Positions 1-8,328 of a DNA stretch of 64,000 bases are shown piece after piece (positions within the stretch are counted from its first letter, which is position 1; each line of letters starts with the position of its first letter). The stretch is from Thermocatellispora tengchongensis. Its GTDB lineage: Bacteria; Actinomycetota; Actinomycetes; Streptosporangiales; Streptosporangiaceae. Below the pieces are notes generated by a model. It ran no database searches and had not been told where the DNA came from. It saw only the letters and a list, made by a program, of their open reading frames with translations. The position numbers and the translations under genes were made by a program. Location of the stretch: NCBI RefSeq assembly GCF_014202315.1, contig NZ_JACHGN010000022.1, positions 137,509 to 201,508 on the forward strand, read 5' to 3'.

Positions 1-631
1 TTCCGCGTCAAGACGCCCTCCTCCGCCGCCGGCAACGTCCCCTGCCCGCCGCCACCGCCCCGCCCGATGCGAGTGCGGCCACGCTCACCGGCAGCGCCGC
101 CACAAGCACCGCCCCTCCCCGCGCATACGACCCTCAAGCGCCTCTCATCCCCCTGCCCCCCCGGCATCCGCCCGCCCGGCCGCCGCCACCCCAGCCGCAA
201 ACAACACCCGCCACCCGCACCCGCCCGTCCGCGTAACCTCCCCCGGCGCGCCCCATCCGCGTCCGCGCACAGCGCTCGGACGCTCCCTCCCGCGTCCACA
301 GGCGCTCGTTCCGCCCGCTCGCACGCCCGAACGCTCCCCGCCTGCAAGCGCCATGACGCCGCTTGCCGTCTGACAGGGGCGTGCCCGTTCGTATGCGCCC
401 AAGCGGGTGCGTAGCCCCCAGCACGCGACGCTCGCCCCGCCGCACCCGTACGCACCCGCCCTCACCGCGTGCCCCCTGGCAGGAGTCCGCACCGCCCGTA
501 CGCCCACAGCCACCCACGCACAGACGCCCATAAGCGCCCCGCCTGCACCCGCCCGCACTCCGACGACAGCCGGAGCGCATAGTCGCAGCAGGCATCGCTC
601 CGCCGTGACCAGTCGGCATAGCCGGCCGTCC

Positions 632-780
632 GCAGCCGACACATGGCCGCCCGTGCGCAGCCGATACATGGCCGCCCGTGCGCAGCCGATACATGGCCGC
701 CCGTGCGCAGGCGGCACAGGCCGCCCGTGTGCAGGCGGCACAGGCCGCCCGTGTGCAGGCGGCACATGGCTGGCCCGTGC
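632..780. repeat. ~25-bp tandem repeat, six units
   Basis: Six head-to-tail units of 25, 25, 25, 24, 24 and 26 bases start at 632, 657, 682, 707, 731 and 755. The first three share the core ACATGGCCGCCCGTGC. The next two are identical to each other and have lost a base. The sixth returns to an ACATGG form. No gene covers it; its function is unknown. Confidence 0.85.
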
Positions 781-813
781 GCAGCCTCACAGCCCGCGCA
801 TCCCCGCAGCCGG

Positions 814-853
814 TTATCCACACCCTGCTACTCCTCGCTCTCGCCTATCCACA
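814..853 (+). promoter_or_regulatory. Two DnaA-box-like nonamers
   Basis: TTATCCACA at 814-822 is a perfect match to the classic DnaA box. CTATCCACA at 845-853 differs in one base. They have the same orientation and their starts are 31 bases apart, about three helical turns. No dnaA, dnaN or other origin gene is nearby, so this is not presented as oriC. It may be a DnaA-titrating or regulatory site, or chance. Confidence 0.3.
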
Positions 854-917
854 GAATCGCGTTCGGCTCCACCTGCCGTCCTTTCCCTGAGAGAAGGTCG
901 GGGCCGGAGGTGGTCCG

Positions 918-1274
918 ATGGCCGCGAAAGACAAGCTCGGCAAGGACGGCGAGCAGCTCGCCGTGGAATACCTGCAGGCAGGTGGCATGCAGGTCCTCGA
1001 CCGCAACTGGCGGTGCCGCGAGGGTGAGATCGACGTGGTGGCGCGCGACGGGGGCACCCTGGTCATCGTCGAGGTGAAGACCCGCTCCGGGCACAGCCAC
1101 GGCAGCGCGCTCGAAGCGGTGGACCGGGGCAAGCTCGCCCGCCTGCGCGCCCTCGCGGGCAGATGGCTGTCCGAATGGCAGGGCGAGCGCTTCGACTCGG
1201 TGCGCATCGATGTGATCGGCCTGGAGAAGGTGGGCAGGACCTTCGCGATCCGCCACGAGCGCGGGGTGATCTGA
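918..1274 (+). CDS. yraN: YraN family protein (UPF0102), endonuclease-like fold
   Basis: The 118-residue length is typical of the family. Around residues 35-55 it has the restriction-endonuclease-like signature GEIDVVARDG followed by VIVEVKTR, with the Glu, Asp and Glu-x-Lys residues that would form the nuclease-like site. The molecular role of the family is not settled; homologues sit beside DNA-uptake or DNA-processing genes. The ATG is preceded by GGAGG. Its stop is one base before the yifB start, so the two are almost certainly co-transcribed, with dprA 37 bases further on. Family assignment is secure; biochemical function is not. Confidence 0.93.
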   Translation: MAAKDKLGKDGEQLAVEYLQAGGMQVLDRNWRCREGEIDVVARDGGTLVIVEVKTRSGHSHGSALEAVDRGKLARLRALAGRWLSEWQGERFDSVRIDVIGLEKVGRTFAIRHERGVI

Positions 1275-1275
1275 G

Positions 1276-2859
1276 ATGGCCGTCGCCCGTACTCGCTGCG
1301 TCGCGATCGTCGGGGTGAGCGGCCACGTGATCGAGGTCGAGTGCCACATCTCGAACGGCCTGCCCGGCCTGCACCTGATCGGCCTGCTCGACACCGCGCT
1401 CAACGAGGCCAGAGACCGCGTCAGGTCAGCCGTGATGAACAGCAAGTACGGCTGGCCCGACTCGCGGATCACGATCAGCCTCTTCCCGGCCAGCCTGCCC
1501 AAGCGGGGCAGCCAGTTCGACCTGGCCATCGCGGTGAGCCTCCTCGGCGCGGCGAACGTCATCCCCATCGAACGGATCGCGGAGCCGTTCTTCCTCGGCG
1601 AGCTGGGCCTCGACGGGCGACTGCGCCCCGTCCGGGGCATCCTGCCCGCCGTGGCCGCCGCAGGTGACGCAGGGGCGACGAAGGTGGTCGTACCGGCCGC
1701 CAACGCCGAGGAGGCCGCGCTCGTGCCCGGCGTCACGGTCCTGCCGGTGGGCGACCTCCGCACGCTCGTCGAGTGGCTGCGCGGCCCCGACCACGATCGC
1801 GTACCCCCGCCGGGGCTGTTCGGCCCCTCTGCCGACCCCGACGACGCCCCGCCCGCCGCCGCTCAGAACGGCCAGGCCACCGCCTCCGTACCCGACCTCG
1901 CGCGCCCCGCGCCCGACCTTCGCGACGTCGCGGGCCAGCCGCTGGCGCGCAAGGCGCTGGAGGTGTGCGCGGCGGGCGGCCACAACCTGTGGATGCTCGG
2001 ACCGCCGGGCACGGGCAAGACCATGCTGGCCGAGCGCCTCCCCTCGCTGCTCCCGCCTCTGTCGCTGGACCACGCGCTGGAGGTCACGGCCATCCACTCC
2101 ATCGCCGGCACTCTTCCGGCGGGGCGTCCCCTCCTGGACCGCGCGCCGTTCGTCAACCCTCACCACACCGCCACGGTCGCCGCCATCGTGGGTGGAGGCA
2201 CCGGCGTGCCCCGCCCCGGCGCGGTGTCGCTGGCCCATCGCGGGGTCCTGTTCCTGGACGAGGCACCGGAGTTCCCGATGGCCGTACTCGACTCGCTGCG
2301 CCAGCCTCTCGAATCCGGCACGGTCACGGTGGCCCGCGCGTCCGGCTCGGTGACCTTCCCCGCGCGCTTCATGCTCGTGATGGCCGCGAACCCGTGCCCG
2401 TGCGCCGAGGCCTCCGACGCCTGCCAGTGCACGCCGACGATCCGGCGCCGCTACCTCGCCAGGCTGTCGGGCCCTCTCCTGGACCGCATCGACGTCAAGG
2501 TCGCCGTCGCCCGTTCCACCCGCACCGAACTCCTGGCCGACCGCCGTTTCGCCGAACCCAGTGCGGTGGTCGCCGAACGCGTGCTCGCCGCCCGCGAACG
2601 CGCCGCCAAACGCCTGGCCCCCACGCCGTGGCGGGTCAACTCCGAACTCCCCGCCAGCGCTCTGCACGGCGAGTTCCGCCCGTCCCCGGCGGCCATGAAG
2701 CCGCTGACCACCTGCCTGGACAACGGCGCCCTGAGCGCCCGCGGCCTTGACCGCATAGTCCGCGTGGCCTGGACCCTGGCCGACCTGGCGGCCAAGGACC
2801 AACCCGAGGTCGAGGAGACCTCGGCCGCCCTGGCGATGTGGCTGGGAGTAGGCGCCTGA
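1276..2859 (+). CDS. yifB: YifB/ComM family Mg-chelatase-like AAA+ ATPase
   Basis: 527 residues, the usual family size. The N-terminal ~190 residues form the ChlI/Lon-protease-like domain. The AAA+ core follows, with Walker A GPPGTGKT at residues 242-249 and Walker B VLFLDE at 324-329. A cysteine-rich insert (NPCPCAEASDACQC) lies at about 372-385 and the C-terminal Mg-chelatase helical domain runs from about 430. ComM in naturally transformable bacteria is a branch-migration helicase that helps integrate imported DNA. In actinomycetes its role is inferred from the link to dprA. It starts one base after yraN ends, so translation is probably coupled. Confidence 0.93.
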   Translation: MAVARTRCVAIVGVSGHVIEVECHISNGLPGLHLIGLLDTALNEARDRVRSAVMNSKYGWPDSRITISLFPASLPKRGSQFDLAIAVSLLGAANVIPIERIAEPFFLGELGLDGRLRPVRGILPAVAAAGDAGATKVVVPAANAEEAALVPGVTVLPVGDLRTLVEWLRGPDHDRVPPPGLFGPSADPDDAPPAAAQNGQATASVPDLARPAPDLRDVAGQPLARKALEVCAAGGHNLWMLGPPGTGKTMLAERLPSLLPPLSLDHALEVTAIHSIAGTLPAGRPLLDRAPFVNPHHTATVAAIVGGGTGVPRPGAVSLAHRGVLFLDEAPEFPMAVLDSLRQPLESGTVTVARASGSVTFPARFMLVMAANPCPCAEASDACQCTPTIRRRYLARLSGPLLDRIDVKVAVARSTRTELLADRRFAEPSAVVAERVLAARERAAKRLAPTPWRVNSELPASALHGEFRPSPAAMKPLTTCLDNGALSARGLDRIVRVAWTLADLAAKDQPEVEETSAALAMWLGVGA

Positions 2860-2896
2860 CCGGCCACGACCACACCGGCACCCCGAAGGGAACCAC

Positions 2897-5098
2897 ATGA
2901 GCACGCCCCCCAACCCGGAGCCCGTCCCCACCCCGCCCCACCAGGCATTCGCGGGCCACGCCACCGACGACTCTCGGTCGTACGGCCCGCACGACCCGTC
3001 GGCCCCGCACGCATCACGAACGGCCGCCGAGCATGACGCCACCCCTGAGGGCGCCGACCTTCTCCACGCCCCTCAACCGCACGCTCAGCCTGCTGCCGAG
3101 GGCGAGCGCCCCTTGCCGTGGGCAGGTACTGCGGGCAGCGCGGGGTCTGGAGAGCCCGGGATGCCATCCCAGGGCGCCCAACTACAAGCCCTTCATACAG
3201 GTCGGCATGCCCTCCGTGATCCACACCCGGTGCATGACGAGTACGTCACACGTGATCCACATGCGCTGTCCACCCAGGATGGCGCACCGTATGTGCTGCC
3301 TGACCAGGGTGTTGCACTGCATGATCCGCCTGACCAGCGCGCCGCGTCGCGTGTGCCGCCCGAGCAGAGCGTGGCGTCACCTGTGCCGCCCGAGGCGAGC
3401 GTGGTGTCGCATGTGCCGCCTGAACTGGGCGTGGCGTCACCTGTGCTGCGGGTGCCCGCTGTGGTGCCGTCTATGCCACCCGAGCCGGGCGTGGCGTCGC
3501 ATGTGCTGTCCGAGCCCGATGTGGTGTCCCCTGTGCTGCCCGAGCCGAGTGTCGCGCCGCATGGTCTGCTCGGTGAGGGTGCCGCGCTGCATGCACTGCC
3601 CGACCAGGGAGTTGCGCCGCATGGTGCCCCCGAGCAGGGCATGGCGTCGCACGGGCTGCCGGAGCAGCGGGTTGCGCCTCATGGGGTGCCGAAGCAGGGA
3701 GTAGCGCCGCATGGTCTGCCCGAGCAGGGCGTGACGTCGCCTGTGCCGCCTGACCTGGGTGTCGCGCTGCATGAGCCGGATGACCGGGGCGTCGCGCTGC
3801 ATGTGCTGCCTGACCAGGCTGTCGCGCCCCATCACCCGCACGAACGGGACGTGACGCCCCGCCCGGTCCAGGATCAGGACGTCGCGCATCACAAGGCGCC
3901 CTCCGACACCGCACTTGATGAGGTCAAGCTGGCGAGGGTGACACTGATGCGGCTGGCCGATGCGGGAGATCCCGTCATGGGGAGGCTGGTCAGCCTTTGG
4001 GGTCCGTTGGAGGCGCTGGAGCGCATTCGGCGCGGTGACATGGCACTCGGGCCGGGAGAGGTGGGCGGAGAGGCGGGGGGAGAGGAAGGGGAGGGCGGTG
4101 AGAGCTGGAAGCGCTTCGCCGACGGATTGCGGCGTCGTCTAGGCGCATGGCGAGCGCGACTGCGCGGGGTGGACCCCAAACGCGATCTGGCCGTGGGCGA
4201 GGCGTGCGGTGCTCGCTTGATCGTTCCGGGTGACATCGAGTGGCCGAGCCAGCTTGGCGACCTCGGGGACACCCAGCCCTTGGGGCTGTGGCTCAACGGG
4301 TCGGTCAACCTGCGGTTCTCCTGCCTGCGGTCGATCGCCGTCGTCGGCTCTCGCGCCGCCACGGCGTACGGCATCCACATGGCGGCCACCCTTGGCGCGG
4401 AACTGAGCGGGGCGGGCTGGACGGTGATCAGCGGCGGCGCGTACGGCGTGGACGGCGCGGCCCACCGGGGCGCGCTGACCGGGGAGGCACCGACGATCGT
4501 GGTGCTGGCATGTGGCGTGGACCAGTGCTACCCGAGAGGTCATGACACCCTGTTCGCGGCCGTTCGAGGTCAGGGCCTTCTCGTGAGCGAGTGCCCGCCC
4601 GAGGTGTTCCCGACCCGCGCCCGCTTCCTCATCCGCAATCGTCTGATCGCCGCGCTGTCGAGGGGCACGGTGGTCGTCGAGGCGGCGCTACGCAGCGGCG
4701 CGCTGAACACCGCCAACCACGCTCTCGCGTTGCAACGCCACGTGGGCGCGGTCCCCGGCCCGGTCACCTCCGACGCGTCCGCGGGCTGCCACCAGTTGCT
4801 GCGGCAGGGCAAGGCCATCTGCGTGACCAGCGGCGAGGACGCGATCGACCTCGTGGGCCTGATAGGCGGCGACCTGGCCCCCGACCGCCGCGGTCCCGTC
4901 CTCCCACGCGACAGGCTGAGCGAGGTCAGCCGCCGGGTGCTCGACGCCGTACCCGCGAGGGGAGGCGCGGGCCCAGCGGCCATCGCGGTCAGCGCAGGCG
5001 TGGACCTGACCACGGCCCTCAGCACCCTCGGCACCTTGGCAGCCGCCGGCTACGTCCACCACTCACCCAAGGGGTGGCGAATAGTCCGCCGCCCGTGA
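2897..5098 (+). CDS. dprA: DprA/Smf DNA-processing protein with a 20-unit repeat N-terminal extension
   Basis: DprA loads RecA onto incoming single-stranded DNA. The recognisable protein begins near residue 337. The Rossmann-like DprA core follows (IAVVGSRAATAYG near 478, then SGGAYGVDGAAHRGAL), and a winged-helix C-terminus ends at 733. Typical DprA proteins are about 290-400 residues, so roughly 335 residues are extra. Residues 135-334 are exactly twenty 10-residue units of the type P-(E/D)-Q-G-V-A-P-H-G-L, with no frame-breaking indel. The ATG at 2897 has GAAGGGA upstream and the frame is uninterrupted, so the extension is probably translated. A start just before residue 337 cannot be excluded. 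Confidence 0.88.
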   Translation: MSTPPNPEPVPTPPHQAFAGHATDDSRSYGPHDPSAPHASRTAAEHDATPEGADLLHAPQPHAQPAAEGERPLPWAGTAGSAGSGEPGMPSQGAQLQALHTGRHALRDPHPVHDEYVTRDPHALSTQDGAPYVLPDQGVALHDPPDQRAASRVPPEQSVASPVPPEASVVSHVPPELGVASPVLRVPAVVPSMPPEPGVASHVLSEPDVVSPVLPEPSVAPHGLLGEGAALHALPDQGVAPHGAPEQGMASHGLPEQRVAPHGVPKQGVAPHGLPEQGVTSPVPPDLGVALHEPDDRGVALHVLPDQAVAPHHPHERDVTPRPVQDQDVAHHKAPSDTALDEVKLARVTLMRLADAGDPVMGRLVSLWGPLEALERIRRGDMALGPGEVGGEAGGEEGEGGESWKRFADGLRRRLGAWRARLRGVDPKRDLAVGEACGARLIVPGDIEWPSQLGDLGDTQPLGLWLNGSVNLRFSCLRSIAVVGSRAATAYGIHMAATLGAELSGAGWTVISGGAYGVDGAAHRGALTGEAPTIVVLACGVDQCYPRGHDTLFAAVRGQGLLVSECPPEVFPTRARFLIRNRLIAALSRGTVVVEAALRSGALNTANHALALQRHVGAVPGPVTSDASAGCHQLLRQGKAICVTSGEDAIDLVGLIGGDLAPDRRGPVLPRDRLSEVSRRVLDAVPARGGAGPAAIAVSAGVDLTTALSTLGTLAAAGYVHHSPKGWRIVRRP
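3299..3898 (+). repeat. 30-bp in-frame tandem repeat inside dprA (20 units)
   Basis: Twenty contiguous 30-base units encode residues 135-334 of DprA. The consensus decapeptide is PEQGVAPHGL, with variants such as PDQGVALHDP, PEQSVASPVP and PEPGVASHVL. The total is exactly 600 bases, so every expansion or contraction kept the frame. Units are diverged from one another, indicating an old array rather than a recent slippage product. Confidence 0.9.
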
Positions 5099-5112
5099 TG
5101 TCCAGCCTGGGG

Positions 5113-5210
5113 GCGAGTGTCCGGCAACGGCGGATCTTCCGCAAACCGGGAGAGGTGTGCTGGAACCTGCGCAAACGCTACGTCCTCCCGCGGTCTCCTG
5201 CCGACCGTGG
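5113..5210 (-). repeat. Dispersed intergenic repeat, copy C (inverted)
   Basis: Read on the minus strand it carries the family's blocks in order: GTCGGCAGGAGACCGCGGGA, a middle GTAGCGTTTGCGCAGGTTCC segment, and GGAAGATCCGCCGTTGCCGG ending in ACACTCG. These align with copies A and B over their whole length with scattered mismatches. It starts 15 bases after the dprA stop codon. Confidence 0.65.
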
Positions 5211-5379
5211 CCGTCGGCCAGTCGCGGGGGCCCGGTGGTGGGCCTGCCCGGCGCAGGTGCGCAGGTGCGCAGCTTGGCTGGGGTGTGGTCAGAGGTGGTG
5301 GGCTCGGTGCTGCGGTTGTGGTGGGTGCTTGACGTGCTGTGGTGGCGGTGTGGCCGTCGGGAGTTGGTAGATGCTGGCG

Positions 5380-5545
5380 GTCCCCCGTCCCCCGTCCCCC
5401 GTCCTCGGTCCCCGGTCGCCGGTCGGCCGGTTCCCGGTCGCCGGTCGGCCGGTTCCCGGTTCCCGGTCCCCGGTCGGCCGGTTCCCGGTTCCCGGTCCCC
5501 GGTCGGCCGGTTCCCGGTTCCCGGTCCCCGGTCGGCCGGTCCTCG
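5380..5545. repeat. 29-bp tandem repeat, three perfect units plus partial units
   Basis: Three identical 29-base units occupy 5441-5469, 5470-5498 and 5499-5527. A 15-base partial follows and diverged units precede them. Each unit is built from CCGGT/CCCGGTT sub-motifs, so the array may form strand-asymmetric GC structures. It is non-coding. Confidence 0.85.
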
Positions 5546-5875
5546 GTGCCGGTGCCGCTGCCGGTGCCGAGGCTCGGGCTGGTCCGCTGTGCGGCCGGTG
5601 CGGCGGGTGGTGGGTGGGTGTGGTGCGCCACGCCACCACTGCAGAGCACCAGCACTGACCAGGGCCACAGATACCACAGGCACCACGCATCAGCCCTCAG
5701 CCCCAGCACCGACCCCATCCCAGCAGGCAACGCAGCAGCACCGCCGACCAACCTCAACCCGCCACCCGCGGACAACGCCACACACCGCATCGCACGGAGC
5801 ACAGCCGCCGCCCCACGCACCATCACCGACTACGGCCCCCAGGGGTGGTTGATCGATGGGAAGTCCCGGGTGGCT

Positions 5876-5982
5876 GTGTCACCGTTCGGGAGGAGGCGGC
5901 CGGAGGGCGTCGCGTTTCCGTAAGTTGCGGCATCCACCCCCATCCCGTCGGGCGCAAGATCCACCGTTGCCCGGACACTCCC
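5876..5982 (+). repeat. Dispersed intergenic repeat, copy A
   Basis: Begins GTGTCACCGTTCGGGAGGAG, continues through TTGCGGCATCCACCCC and CATCCCGTCGGGCGCAAGAT, and ends CCACCGTTGCCCGGACACTC. Copy B matches it over about 105 bases with only a handful of differences, mostly in the GGAGGCGGCCGG/GGAGACGCCCGG segment. No gene is encoded. Confidence 0.8.
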
Positions 5983-6052
5983 TCCGGGGTCAGTGGTAGC
6001 CCGATGCTCAGGTGTCCAGTGGCCTGGGAGCGGAATGTGCCTGCGGTGGGGT

Positions 6053-6158
6053 GTGTCACCGTTCGGGAGGAGACGCCCGGAGGGCGTCGCGGTTCCGCAA
6101 GTTGCGGCATCCACCCCATCCCGTCGGGTGCAAGATCCACCGTTGCCCGGACACTCCC
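6053..6158 (+). repeat. Dispersed intergenic repeat, copy B
   Basis: Direct copy of the element at 5876-5982, 177 bases downstream in the same orientation. It shares the same start and the same CACCGTTGCCCGGACACTCC end. The segment TTCCGCAAGTTGCGG inside it could form a small hairpin. High similarity to copy A suggests recent duplication or ongoing exchange. Confidence 0.8.
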
Positions 6159-6549
6159 CTGCGGTGCAACCCGCTGCCCCTGGCTCGCGGTTTCCTGACT
6201 GATGGGCGGCCTGTCTCACCCGGGTGTGTCCTCCGTGATCAGGAGTTACACCGTTGTTCTTACGCTTCCTCTCACCCGTCGCTTACCGGGTGCCTTCTTG
6301 CGTTTCCTGGCCTGTTGGGGCCCCTTCTCGATCGGATTTCTCGCCATGACAGTGCGCCTCTTTGGACTTCGCGGCTTCGTCGGCTCGCTGGGCGTCTCTG
6401 GTTTGCGGTCGGTCGGTGGAGGGGGGTGGCCGGCAGTGGGAGGGGGCGGTGCCTGCGGTGTTGATGGGCGGTGTCGTGCTGGCTCGTGTGTGGGCGCTGG
6501 CTCTTCTCGGCTTTCTGGTTCGGCTGTCGCTGGACGGGGGCTTCGGGGG

Positions 6550-7272
6550 GTGGGGTGGCGGTCGTGGGGTGGACGGTTGGGGGTTGTTTGGGTGGTGTGG
6601 GGGGCTTTTGTTGGGGTCGTGGTTCTGGGCTTGGCGCACTCCGGTGGTGGTCGGGTTGGCTCGTCCTGGGTGACGGCGGCGGGTGGTGTGCTTGTTGACC
6701 ATGACGGGGTTGGGGCGTCGCATGGCTCTGGGGAGGTACGGACTCAGGCGGGTGGTGGTTCGGGTGGCGGCGCCTTGTCTGGTTCCGTGGGGCGGGCGCT
6801 GCGGTGGGGGTGGCCGGTGGTGGGGGAGGCGGTTGTCGTGCGGGGGTTCGATCCGCCTGCGGCGCCGTGGCTGGCGGGGCATCGGGGGGTCGATCTGGCG
6901 GTGGGAGGGGGTGATTTCGTCCGGGCGGCGGGAGCGGGGGTGGTGAGCTTCGCGGGGCCGGTGGCCGGGCGTGGGGTCGTGGTGGTGGCGCATCCGGGTG
7001 GGTTGCGGACCACGTACATGCCGGTTCGGCCGTCCGTCCGGCGTGGGGAGCGGGTTGCGGCGGGGGACGTGGTGGGGACGGTGGAGCCGGGGGCCGGTCA
7101 TTGCCCGGACGTGTGCCTGCACTGGGGGTTGCGGCGGGGGACGCAGTATCTCGACCCGCTGCTGCTCCTCGGCCGGGGCGGGTTTCGGCTGCTGCCCGTG
7201 GGCGATAGGAGGGGGTTGACCGCAGGCGGTCAGCGGGGGGCGGGAACGGGTACACTTTTCGGTGGCCTGTGA
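6550..7272 (+). CDS. M23 family metallopeptidase (LytM-like), probably exported
   Basis: The C-terminal ~130 residues are a clear M23 peptidoglycan peptidase domain. WLAGHRGVDLA supplies the first zinc His and Asp, AAGAGVVSFAG and AGRGVVVVAHPGGLRTTY form the beta core, and CLHWGL is the HxH-type third motif. The GTG at 6550 is chosen because the next residues (GWRSWGGRLG, then a hydrophobic VVWVVWGAFVGVVVLGLA) look like a signal peptide. The frame stays open upstream to an ATG at 6202, but codon use there is poor. It would act on cell-wall peptide bridges. An M23 gene just upstream of rpsB is common in actinomycetes. The start is uncertain. Confidence 0.72.
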   Translation: MGWRSWGGRLGVVWVVWGAFVGVVVLGLAHSGGGRVGSSWVTAAGGVLVDHDGVGASHGSGEVRTQAGGGSGGGALSGSVGRALRWGWPVVGEAVVVRGFDPPAAPWLAGHRGVDLAVGGGDFVRAAGAGVVSFAGPVAGRGVVVVAHPGGLRTTYMPVRPSVRRGERVAAGDVVGTVEPGAGHCPDVCLHWGLRRGTQYLDPLLLLGRGGFRLLPVGDRRGLTAGGQRGAGTGTLFGGL

Positions 7273-7296
7273 CTTGCGGGCCGACTTCGCGCGCCC

Positions 7297-7412
7297 GGCG
7301 GCGATGCCGCCCCTTCGGTCCGGACGTGAGTCCGGTCGGGGTGGCTCGGGGCGCCAGGGCGGAGGCCGTACGGCTTCCGCGTAACCGAGAACAGCGCCCA
7401 GCGATGGGCGCT
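7297..7412 (+). promoter_or_regulatory. Structured rpsB leader with four hairpins, two with GNRA loops
   Basis: Four perfect or near-perfect stems precede rpsB. GGCGGC-gat-GCCGCC lies at 7297-7311. CCGGAC-GTGA-GTCCGG lies at 7320-7335. CGGAGGCC-GTAC-GGCTTCCG at 7360-7379 has one G-U pair. AGCGCCCA-GCGA-TGGGCGCT lies at 7393-7412. Two loops (GTGA, GCGA) are GNRA tetraloops. The last hairpin ends 6 bases before the AGGAGG at 7419-7424. Ribosomal protein S2 autoregulates its own mRNA in some bacteria, so an S2-responsive leader is a reasonable inference. A weak -10-like TACACT lies at 7251-7256. Confidence 0.55.
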
Positions 7413-7428
7413 CCGACCAGGAGGCACC

Positions 7429-8328
7429 ATGGCTCCCGTCGTCACCATGCGACAGCTCCTTGAGAGCGGCGTCCACTTCGGGCACCAGACCCGGCGCTGG
7501 AACCCGAAGATGAAGCGCTTCATCTTCACCGAGCGCAACGGCATCTACATCATCGACCTGCAGAAGTCGCTGTCGTTCATCGACCGTGCCTACGACTTCG
7601 TCAAGGAGACGGTCGCCCACGGCGGCACCATCCTGTTCATCGGCACCAAGAAGCAGGCCCAGGAGGCCATCGCCGAGCAGGCCACGCGGGTCGGGATGCC
7701 GTACGTCAACCAGCGCTGGCTGGGCGGCATGCTCACCAACTTCTCCACCGTGCACAAGAGGCTCCAGCGCCTGAAGGAGCTCGAAGAGCTCGACTTCGAC
7801 AACGTGGCCGGCTCCGGGCTCACCAAGAAGGAGCTCCTGATGCGCCGCCGCGAGAAGGAGAAGCTGGAGCGCACCCTCGGCGGTATCCGTGACATGTCCC
7901 GGGTGCCGAGCGCGGTGTGGGTCGTCGACACCAAGAAGGAGCACATCGGGATCAACGAGGCGCGCAAGCTCGGCATCCCGGTCGTCGCGATCCTCGACAC
8001 CAACTGCGACCCCGACGAGGTCAACTACCCGATCCCGGGCAACGATGACGCGATCCGCGCCGTCAGCCTGCTCACCCGCGTGATCGCCGACGCGGTCGCC
8101 GACGGGCTCATGGCCCGCGCGGGCGCCGGCCGCGGTGACGAGAAGCCCGCGGGCGTCGCCCAGGCCGAGCCGCTGGCCGAGTGGGAGCGCGAGCTCCTTG
8201 AGCGCGCCGAGGGCGAGGCTCCGGCCGCCGAGGCCGAGGCCGAGGCCGGCGAGGGCACCGCCGAGAGCGCGGCTGCCGAGGCTCCCGCCGAGGAGGCTCC
8301 GGCCGCCGAGGGCCCGCAGCAGGCCTGA
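7429..8328 (+). CDS. rpsB: 30S ribosomal protein S2
   Basis: 299 residues. Canonical S2 motifs include [20 protein letters not shown] at the N-terminus, then [34 protein letters not shown] and [12 protein letters not shown]. The core ends near residue 235 and is followed by a ~60-residue Ala/Glu-rich acidic tail, as is usual in actinobacterial S2. ATG with AGGAGG 4 bases upstream. First gene of the rpsB-tsf-pyrH-frr cluster, although the gap to tsf is unusually long (690 bases). Confidence 0.98.
   Translation: MAPVVTMRQLLESGVHFGHQTRRWNPKMKRFIFTERNGIYIIDLQKSLSFIDRAYDFVKETVAHGGTILFIGTKKQAQEAIAEQATRVGMPYVNQRWLGGMLTNFSTVHKRLQRLKELEELDFDNVAGSGLTKKELLMRRREKEKLERTLGGIRDMSRVPSAVWVVDTKKEHIGINEARKLGIPVVAILDTNCDPDEVNYPIPGNDDAIRAVSLLTRVIADAVADGLMARAGAGRGDEKPAGVAQAEPLAEWERELLERAEGEAPAAEAEAEAGEGTAESAAAEAPAEEAPAAEGPQQA

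Larger units (their letters stand above)
1..917. other. Non-coding region upstream of yraN
   Basis: No convincing gene is seen. The open frames here are proline/arginine- or cysteine-rich, lack ribosome binding sites and look like by-products of high GC. The stretch contains the six-unit tandem repeat at 632-780 and two DnaA-box-like nonamers at 814-853, and ends in the yraN ribosome binding site (GGAGG about 8 bases before the start). In many bacteria rnhB lies upstream of yraN; no trace of it is visible. Confidence 0.6.
5099..6549. other. Long repeat-rich intergenic region between dprA and the M23 peptidase
   Basis: No supportable gene in about 1.45 kb. It contains an inverted copy of the dispersed repeat (5113-5210), a 29-bp tandem repeat (5380-5545) and two direct copies of the dispersed repeat (5876-5982 and 6053-6158). 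The remainder lacks a codon pattern or ribosome binding sites, although a frame continuous with the peptidase is open from 6202. In other actinomycetes sigma-factor or recombinase genes can sit between dprA and rpsB; none is seen here. Confidence 0.6.

Noticed and set aside
632..780. CRISPR array
   Set aside because: Units are contiguous with no unique spacers, and no cas genes are present in the window.
67..823. Several overlapping open frames on both strands in the first 800 bases
   Set aside because: Low-complexity Pro/Arg/Cys translations, no ribosome binding sites, no family resemblance, and the frames run through the tandem repeat.
52..853. Possible replication origin around the DnaA-box-like sites
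   Set aside because: Only two sites, no AT-rich unwinding element and no dnaA/dnaN/gyrB genes nearby.
5380..5545. CRISPR array
   Set aside because: The 29-base units are head-to-tail without spacers.
5050..5826. Long minus-strand frame rich in TGDREPGTG-type repeats
   Set aside because: It is the translation of the non-coding 29-bp repeat and overlaps the end of dprA on the other strand.
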